Made by a program: the position numbers and the translations under genes. Below, in pieces: positions 1 through 5,430 of a stretch of 5,430 nucleotides of DNA. This DNA is from Verrucomicrobiota bacterium (GTDB lineage Bacteria > Verrucomicrobiota > Verrucomicrobiia > Opitutales > Seribacteraceae), in assembly GCA_030830145.1 (NCBI GenBank), contig JAURNO010000395.1:1-5430 (forward strand), read 5' to 3'. Positions within the stretch are counted from its first letter, which is position 1; every line of letters starts with the position of its first letter. The notes under the pieces are model-generated. The model was given only the letters and a program-made list of their open reading frames with translations. It ran no database searches and was not told the DNA's origin.

Positions 1-549
1 ACAGGGATTCTTTCCTCCGTCCGCGCTGAAAAGCAACAACGCCCCATGAACAACCGGCGAAGATCCACTACCGTGGACCGGACTGTAATCAAAGATTTTT
101 TTCCAAACAACCTCACCGTCTTTCGACAAACAGGCAGTTCCCAAGTTACCGAAATGAACGAAGAGCCGTTCTCCATCATAGAAGGGAGTCGGACTGGCAT
201 GACTGTTCTTTTTGTGAATGAGAGGGGTCTCGTCATGTTCGAACAAGACGCGACGCCACTGCTTCTTTCCAGTTGCAGAATCGAGTGCAAAAACTTCCAG
301 GACAAGAGCTCCATCCGACTGCGTCGCATTGGTCATGACCAAAGACGTATCAACTAGTATCGGTGAAGACCATGCCTTCCCCGGCCACTCGGTTTTCCAT
401 TCGACAAAGTCCTTCCGGCTCCATTTCAAAGGCAAATCATCCCACGGAGAATGCCCTTGTCCTGTTGGGCCACGAAACTGATTCCAATCCTTGCCGGGCA
501 AGAAGGAGAAGGCAGAAACTGAAAACAATAGGAGGGCCATTTTGTTCAT
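1..549 (-). CDS. Secreted PQQ-like (BamB-like) beta-propeller repeat protein, N-terminal part
   Basis: The frame is open for 183 codons from an ATG at 549 to the window edge, so the C-terminal part lies outside. Residues 1-19 look like a short signal peptide: MNKM, then a hydrophobic stretch ALLLFSVSAFSFL, then PGK, suggesting export to periplasm or cell surface. The mature start has D21-W-N-Q-F-R-G-P-T-G, the entry motif of planctomycete/verrucomicrobial PQQ-like propellers. WSSP (60-63), ALDSATGKKQW (88-98), NSHASPTP (115-122), the KDGEVVW strand (143-149) and HGSGSSP (159-165) fit successive blades with the Gly-x-x-x-Trp docking pattern. These families are often labelled BamB-like, but their real function is mostly unknown; I would not claim outer-membrane assembly or PQQ binding. 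The start at 549 is preferred because AGGG lies just upstream; ATG 540 is an in-frame alternative, and the frame extends upstream to a stop at 598-600. A terminator separates it from groEL, so it is probably its own unit. Confidence 0.82.
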   Translation of the reverse strand, partial: MNKMALLLFSVSAFSFLPGKDWNQFRGPTGQGHSPWDDLPLKWSRKDFVEWKTEWPGKAWSSPILVDTSLVMTNATQSDGALVLEVFALDSATGKKQWRRVLFEHDETPLIHKKNSHASPTPFYDGERLFVHFGNLGTACLSKDGEVVWKKIFDYSPVHGSGSSPVVHGALLLFSADGGKNPC

Positions 550-639
550 GGCCCTATTATTGAAAAGACAGAGAGCAAAAATCGACAGAAAAAACCATCA
601 TTCCCGACTTTACCAAAGACAGGCCTTCCCCCTTTCGAC

Positions 640-676
640 AAAAAAGAAAAGGCGCTCCCTACTGGAAGCGCCTTTT
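640..676 (-). terminator. Rho-independent terminator after groEL
   Basis: Read on the minus strand, AAAAGGCGCT (676-667) pairs perfectly with AGCGCCTTTT (656-647) around a 10-base loop. The G+C-rich core GGCGCT/AGCGCC is followed by TTTTCTTTTTT (650-640). It starts 23 bases past the groEL stop and is the clearest transcription end in the window. The A-tract before the stem could also let it work weakly in the plus direction, but no plus-strand gene ends here. Confidence 0.9.
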
Positions 677-699
677 CAAAAGAGAGTAAGGAAAAAACC

Positions 700-2340
<1,641 letters not shown>

Positions 2341-2371
2341 TTAGTTGTTTATGAATTGTAAGTGAAAAGCC

Positions 2372-2668
2372 TTATCCAACGATTCCGAGAATATCGTCTT
2401 CACGAACGAGTTGATATTCAACATCGTCGATCTTGACCTCGGTGCCACCGTATTTGCTGATAAGCACTCGATCTCCTTTTTTGACTTGAAAGCCAACGGC
2501 GTTACCATCGTCGTCTTTCTTACCAGTTCCAAGAGCTACTATTTCAGCTTCCTGAGGCTTTTCTTTTGCGGAGTCCGGAATGATAATCCCGCCCTTTACT
2601 TGCTCGTCGTCATCGACGTACTTGACTAAGACGCGATCACCCAACGGTGTTATTTTTGGTTTGCTCAT
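2372..2668 (-). CDS. groES: Co-chaperonin GroES (Hsp10)
   Basis: A 98-residue protein, normal for the family. GroES forms a heptameric lid that binds the GroEL apical domains and closes the folding chamber. The N-terminal strand [11 protein letters not shown] (6-16) is the family hallmark. The mobile loop spans about 18-32 and carries the hydrophobic tripeptide Ile28-Ile29-Ile30 followed by Pro-Asp, which docks into Gro[23 protein letters not shown] (62-82) is the second barrel half, and the end DDILGIVG is typical. The roof-loop region (50-57) is acidic, KKDDDGNA. The ATG at 2668 is the only reasonable start; AAGGA (2675-2671) precedes it by only 2 bases, a short spacing. groEL follows after 43 bases and dnaK ends 76 bases upstream. 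No CIRCE operator is visible in front. Confidence 0.98.
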   Translation of the reverse strand: MSKPKITPLGDRVLVKYVDDDEQVKGGIIIPDSAKEKPQEAEIVALGTGKKDDDGNAVGFQVKKGDRVLISKYGGTEVKIDDVEYQLVREDDILGIVG

Positions 2669-2744
2669 ATTCCTTTTGTTTTAGGTTTGTCTATATATTG
2701 AGGATTGAAATCCCTTACGCTCTCACGCCGAGGGGTAGAAAATT

Positions 2745-4697
2745 TCAGCTTTTGCCTTTTTCGTCGTCTACAACTTCGAAATCCGCATCGACAATATCAT
2801 CTTCTTTCTTGTCGGCGGTTTGGGAGTCGGCAGCACCTGCAGCCTGTCCTGCGGCATCAGGAGCGGGACCTGCTGCAGAAGCACCCTGCTTGTAAGCTTC
2901 TTGCCCAAGATCCTCAAAGCTTTTCTGCAACGCATCCTTGGCTGTTTTGAGTTCGTCCAAACTGGCCGTGGCGTTTTCCAGGGTTTTCTTGGCATCCGAA
3001 AGGAGATCGCCTACCTTGCCCTTCAAGTCATCGGGGGCTTTGTCTCCGAGTTCCTCGAGTTGCTTCTCACACTGGTAAACCATGGAATCCAATTCATTGC
3101 GGACTTGAACCTCCTCCTTCTTTTCTTTGTCTTGCTCCGCGAACTTTTCCGCTTCCTTGCGGAGTCGTTCGACTTCATCTTCATCCATGCTGGAGGAACC
3201 GGAAATCGTGATTTTCTGGTCTTTGCCAGTGCCCTGGTCCTTGGCAGTCACATTCAGGATTCCATTTGCATCAATATCGAATGTAACTTCAATCTGAGGG
3301 GTTCCTCGAGGAGCGGGAGCAATACCATCCAACTTAAAAGTACCTAAGGTCTTGTTGTCGTCGGACATTGATCGTTCTCCCTGCAAGACGACGATATCCA
3401 CGGCCGGTTGGTTGTCGACAGCCGTTGAGTAAACTTGAGATTTCTTGGTCGGAATGGTCGTGTTTCGCTCAATCATGGCGGTTGAAACTCCGCCAGCCGT
3501 TTCAATACCCAAAGTGAGTGGGGTAACATCAAGCAGGAGGACGTCGTTCACGTCTCCCTGTAAAACGGCACCTTGAACTGCGGCACCAATGGCAACCACT
3601 TCATCCGGATTAACTCCTTGGTGGGGATCCTTGCCTCCAAGTTCTTTAGCAAGTTCGAGTATCTTGGGACTTCTTGTCATCCCTCCAACCAAAACCAAGT
3701 TACCTACATCTCCGATGCTAAGACCGGAATCCTTCAAGCAAGCCTCAAAGGGGGCTTTTGTCCGGGCATACAAATCATCACAAATTTGCTCGAGTTTGGA
3801 GCGAGAAAGAGTCACATTGAGGTGCTTGGGCCCGGATGCATCAGCGGTGATGAATGGTAGGTTGATCTCAGTGGATTGAGAAGAAGATAAAGACATTTTT
3901 GCTTTCTCTGCCTCTTCTTTCAGTCGTTGCATGGCCATCGCGTCTCCCGACAAATCGATCCCCTGTTCGGACTTGAATTCCCCGATGAGCCAATCGATGA
4001 TTTTTTGGTCCCAATTGTCCCCCCCCAATTGCGTGTCGCCGTTCGTGGCTTTAACTTCGAACACACCCTCGGCAATCTCCAAAATGCTGATATCGAAAGT
4101 ACCGCCACCCAAGTCGTAAACTGCGATTGTCTCTTCGCCCTTTTTATCTAGACCGTAGGCGAGTGAAGCGGCTGTGGGTTCATTGATGATTCGTTCGACT
4201 TCCAAACCTGCAATGGCCCCGGCATCCTTGGTTGCCCTTCTTTGATCGTCGTTGAAATAGGCAGGAACTGTGATGACGGCTTTCGTCACGGGTTCGCCCA
4301 AATAAGCTTCGGCATCAGACTTAAGTTTACCCAAAATCATGGAAGAGATCTGCTCGGGCATGAAAGTCTCTTTTTTACCCTCGATCTCACACTCAATCGT
4401 TGCGGCTCCGTTCTTGCCTTCAACCACATTGAAAGGAAGAGTAGAAACCTCGTCTTTGATCTCCGAGAACTTTCTACCTATAAGACGCTTGGCCGAAAAA
4501 ATCGTGTTCCCCGGGTTGGTGACGGCTTGCCTTTTGGCTGCCTGCCCGACCAGTCTTTCACCATCTTTGCCGAAAGCTACGATGGAGGGTGTCGTTCGAA
4601 ACCCCTCAGAATTGGGAATCACCTTAGGTTCACCCGCTTCCATGATTGCCACGCACGAATTACTCGTGCCAAGATCGATACCAATTATTTTACTCAC
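2745..4697 (-). CDS. dnaK: Molecular chaperone DnaK (Hsp70)
   Basis: With a GTG start at 4697 the protein is 650 residues and begins (M)[16 protein letters not shown], exactly the usual DnaK N-terminus. A TTG at 4733 in the same frame would add 12 residues, [16 protein letters not shown], that the family does not have. DnaK binds exposed hydrophobic segments in an ATP cycle with DnaJ and GrpE in the cytoplasm. The ATPase domain (1-about 385) shows phosphate-1 [10 protein letters not shown] (5-14), Lys70, NEPTAA (172-177), phosphate-2 [10 protein letters not shown] (193-202) and adenosine motif LVGGMTRSP (336-344). The interdomain linker is VLLLDVTPL (386-394). The beta-sandwich substrate domain (about 395-500) has [12 protein letters not shown] and the helical lid follows (about 505-600). 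An Ala/Gly-rich flexible segment (605-630) leads to the acidic tail [14 protein letters not shown] (633-646). Oddities: Ser12 for the usual Thr, Asn-Trp at 228-229 where Asp-Phe is common, and an 8-G run. No Shine-Dalgarno is seen at the GTG. grpE and dnaJ are not adjacent. Confidence 0.97.
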   Translation of the reverse strand: MSKIIGIDLGTSNSCVAIMEAGEPKVIPNSEGFRTTPSIVAFGKDGERLVGQAAKRQAVTNPGNTIFSAKRLIGRKFSEIKDEVSTLPFNVVEGKNGAATIECEIEGKKETFMPEQISSMILGKLKSDAEAYLGEPVTKAVITVPAYFNDDQRRATKDAGAIAGLEVERIINEPTAASLAYGLDKKGEETIAVYDLGGGTFDISILEIAEGVFEVKATNGDTQLGGDNWDQKIIDWLIGEFKSEQGIDLSGDAMAMQRLKEEAEKAKMSLSSSQSTEINLPFITADASGPKHLNVTLSRSKLEQICDDLYARTKAPFEACLKDSGLSIGDVGNLVLVGGMTRSPKILELAKELGGKDPHQGVNPDEVVAIGAAVQGAVLQGDVNDVLLLDVTPLTLGIETAGGVSTAMIERNTTIPTKKSQVYSTAVDNQPAVDIVVLQGERSMSDDNKTLGTFKLDGIAPAPRGTPQIEVTFDIDANGILNVTAKDQGTGKDQKITISGSSSMDEDEVERLRKEAEKFAEQDKEKKEEVQVRNELDSMVYQCEKQLEELGDKAPDDLKGKVGDLLSDAKKTLENATASLDELKTAKDALQKSFEDLGQEAYKQGASAAGPAPDAAGQAAGAADSQTADKKEDDIVDADFEVVDDEKGKS

Positions 4698-4705
4698 GAA
4701 AAAGT

Positions 4706-4773
4706 TTATGCAACTCTCATGCCTCTTAGGCAATTACCATGCAAGCAACTAATGAACAGCAGTTTGCGCAATT
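4706..4773 (-). promoter_or_regulatory. Spaced A(A/G)TTGC words and small hairpin in the dnaK leader
   Basis: On the minus strand the hexamers AATTGC, AGTTGC, AATTGC, AGTTGC occur in that alternating order at 4773-4768, 4750-4745, 4735-4730 and 4715-4710. The last two lie in an imperfect 15-base direct repeat (11 of 15 identical) with a 20-base period: ATGGTAATTGCCTAA (4740-4726) and ATGAGAGTTGCATAA (4720-4706). Between them is a hairpin, TGCCT-AAG-AGGCA (4732-4720). The first word sits in the 8-bp palindrome TTGCGCAA (4771-4764). These could be regulator sites or leader structure for dnaK, but I recognise no known operator and the pattern may be chance. Confidence 0.3.
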
Positions 4774-4820
4774 AAAGACTTTCACCCAATAAAAAGTATG
4801 CACTCAAAAACAAGACAGGA

Positions 4821-4840
4821 TGACACACCTGTGTCACAGG
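4821..4840. repeat. Two interlocked palindromes immediately after rbfA
   Basis: Plus-strand TGACACACCTGTGTCA (4821-4836) is a perfect 7+2+7 inverted repeat. Overlapping it, CCTGTGTCACAGG (4828-4840) is a perfect 6+1+6 inverted repeat that ends at the base next to the rbfA stop codon. In minus-strand RNA the two hairpins share bases and cannot coexist; a third, ACAGG (4836-4832... on the shared core) with CCTGT (4819-4815), is also possible and is followed by CTTGTTTTTG. The site could be a weak terminator or attenuator for infB-rbfA, or a dimeric repressor operator for dnaK. The symmetry is plain; the function is inference. Confidence 0.55.
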
Positions 4841-5206
4841 CTATGTCTCTTTTGTCTTCGGGGAGTCGTCTTCTTCTTCAAGTTCGTCCAAGATTTCCAT
4901 TACCCGGTTTCCCCGCTCAATGCCATAATCTCTGACAAATTGGAGACGGGGCGAATACTTCAAGATCACATAAGTACTGACTTCCTTGCGAATCTCTCCG
5001 GCATGCTTACGGAAAAAAAGCTGAGCCTCCCGACTTTTGAGCTCATCCCCGAGCACTGAATAGGCCACGGTTGCGTTTCGCAAATCGGCTGAAACGTCGA
5101 CCGAAGTGATCGTCCAACAAACACTTTCAGAACGGTAACGAGTTCGCAAATAATTTCCGATTTCCCGCTTAATAAGTTCGTTTACTCGGGCAAGCCTTAG
5201 GCTCAT
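4841..5206 (-). CDS. rbfA: 30S ribosome-binding factor A (RbfA)
   Basis: A 121-residue protein, the usual size. RbfA binds free 30S subunits near helix 1 of 16S rRNA and assists late small-subunit maturation; in E. coli it is needed for cold adaptation. It is a single KH-like domain. The N-terminal helix LARVNELIKREIGNYL (5-20) matches the family opening. TITSVDVSADLRNATVAYSVLG (32-53) is the conserved strand block, equivalent to 'V.vS.Dl..A.VyvS'. The helix with the Ala-Gly kink is KHAGEIRKEV (67-76), and SPRLQFVRDYGIERGNRV (85-102) matches the conserved 'P.L.F..D.s...g'. The tail after 107 is acidic and probably disordered. The ATG at 5206 has AGGA (5219-5216) nine bases upstream, and that motif overlaps the infB stop codon TAG (5220-5218). 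This infB-rbfA order is the classic one and points to a nusA-infB-rbfA type operon with tight translational linkage. Confidence 0.95.
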   Translation of the reverse strand: MSLRLARVNELIKREIGNYLRTRYRSESVCWTITSVDVSADLRNATVAYSVLGDELKSREAQLFFRKHAGEIRKEVSTYVILKYSPRLQFVRDYGIERGNRVMEILDELEEEDDSPKTKET

Positions 5207-5215
5207 TTACTTTAA

Positions 5216-5219
5216 TCCT
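5216..5219 (-). promoter_or_regulatory. rbfA Shine-Dalgarno overlapping the infB stop codon
   Basis: AGGA on the minus strand shares AG with the infB TAG stop and sits nine bases before the rbfA ATG. Ribosomes finishing infB would terminate on the rbfA initiation site, which favours translational coupling and supports the chosen rbfA start. Confidence 0.65.
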
Positions 5220-5430
5220 AAAGGGATGAACGAATTTTTTCGATTTCGTAAGATTCTAGGACATCGCCTTCTTCGTAGCGATCGAAGGAATCAAGGCGAA
5301 TGCCGCACTCAAAACCAGCTTTGACCTCCGTAACATCGTCCTTGAACCGTTTGAGGGTATCGATTTTGCCCTCTGCCAAAACCTCTCCGTTTCGTATCAA
5401 GCGGGCACCCTTGTTTCGCACGATGGAGCC
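5218..5430 (-). CDS. infB: Translation initiation factor IF-2, C-terminal end (partial)
   Basis: The last 70 codons and the TAG stop are present; the gene begins beyond 5430. IF-2 is the GTPase that places fMet-tRNA on the 30S subunit and drives subunit joining. The visible part is the C-terminal C2 beta-barrel, which binds the fMet-tRNA acceptor end. It begins GSIVRNKGARLIRNGEVLAEG, then LKRFKDDVTEVKAGFECGI, the highly conserved IF-2 signature with its Lys-Asp-Asp-Val and Gly-x-Glu-Cys-Gly, and closes with EEGDVLESYEIEKIRSSL. A GTG at 5421 is an internal codon, not the start. The GTPase domain is not in the window. rbfA follows after 11 bases. Confidence 0.96.
   Translation of the reverse strand, partial: GSIVRNKGARLIRNGEVLAEGKIDTLKRFKDDVTEVKAGFECGIRLDSFDRYEEGDVLESYEIEKIRSSL

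Noticed and set aside
46..357. Plus-strand open frame of 103 codons near the window start
   Set aside because: It overlaps the minus-strand propeller gene, which has clear family motifs throughout the same stretch.
2692..2697. TATATA as a -10 box for a separate groES promoter
   Set aside because: No -35-like hexamer lies at 16-18 bases (GCGTAA at 17), and no heat-shock sigma motif is seen. It is too weak to call.
2702..2713. GGATTGAAATCC inverted repeat in the dnaK-groES gap as a terminator
   Set aside because: Only five base pairs with a two-base loop and no following T-run on the minus strand.
2820..3347. Plus-strand open frame of 175 codons opposite the DnaK lid and substrate domain
   Set aside because: Leu/Phe-rich composition mirrors the Glu/Lys/Ala-rich lid read backwards; no start signals or known motif.
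4242..4775. Plus-strand open frame of 177 codons opposite the dnaK 5' half
   Set aside because: It is antisense to highly conserved DnaK sequence, shows no recognisable domain, and is best explained as a shadow of dnaK codon structure.
4800..4805. GAGTGC on the minus strand, resembling half of a CIRCE (HrcA) operator, upstream of dnaK
   Set aside because: CIRCE needs TTAGCACTC and GAGTGCTAA separated by nine bases; the other half is absent and the word continues as GAGTGCATA.

Overview
The window carries a run of minus-strand housekeeping genes. In transcription order (high to low coordinates) they are the 3' end of infB (translation initiation factor IF-2), rbfA (30S ribosome-binding factor A), dnaK (Hsp70), groES and groEL (Hsp10/Hsp60). 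After a strong intrinsic terminator comes the 5' part of a secreted PQQ-like beta-propeller protein, which runs off the low-coordinate edge. I see no convincing gene on the plus strand; its long open frames lie opposite dnaK, groEL or the propeller gene.

The organism is a bacterium with roughly balanced base composition. The propeller gene has the N-terminal pattern (signal peptide, then Asp-Trp-x-Gln-Phe-Arg-Gly-Pro-x-Gly) that I associate with the large 'BamB-like' families of Planctomycetota and Verrucomicrobiota. The DnaK and GroEL sequences are also compatible with the PVC superphylum. This placement is an inference from memory of the families, not a search result.

Region by region: 5430-5207 is the infB tail and an 11-base gap, with the rbfA Shine-Dalgarno overlapping the infB stop. 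rbfA fills 5206-4841. The 143 bases at 4840-4698 are the dnaK leader: two interlocked palindromes directly after the rbfA stop, four spaced A(A/G)TTGC words, and a small hairpin just before a GTG start. dnaK occupies 4697-2745, a 76-base gap follows, then groES (2668-2372), a 43-base gap, and groEL (2328-700). The 150 bases at 699-550 hold the terminator and the upstream region of the propeller gene.

Functionally this is a protein biogenesis block: IF-2 starts translation, RbfA matures the small subunit, DnaK takes nascent and stress-unfolded chains, and GroEL/GroES encapsulates those that need a folding chamber. The DnaK co-factors grpE and dnaJ and the repressor gene hrcA are absent from the window, and no CIRCE operator is visible. 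Nothing here is a clearly new system. The most interesting material is the unexplained dnaK leader, the start-codon context of dnaK, and the His/Asp-rich GroEL tail.
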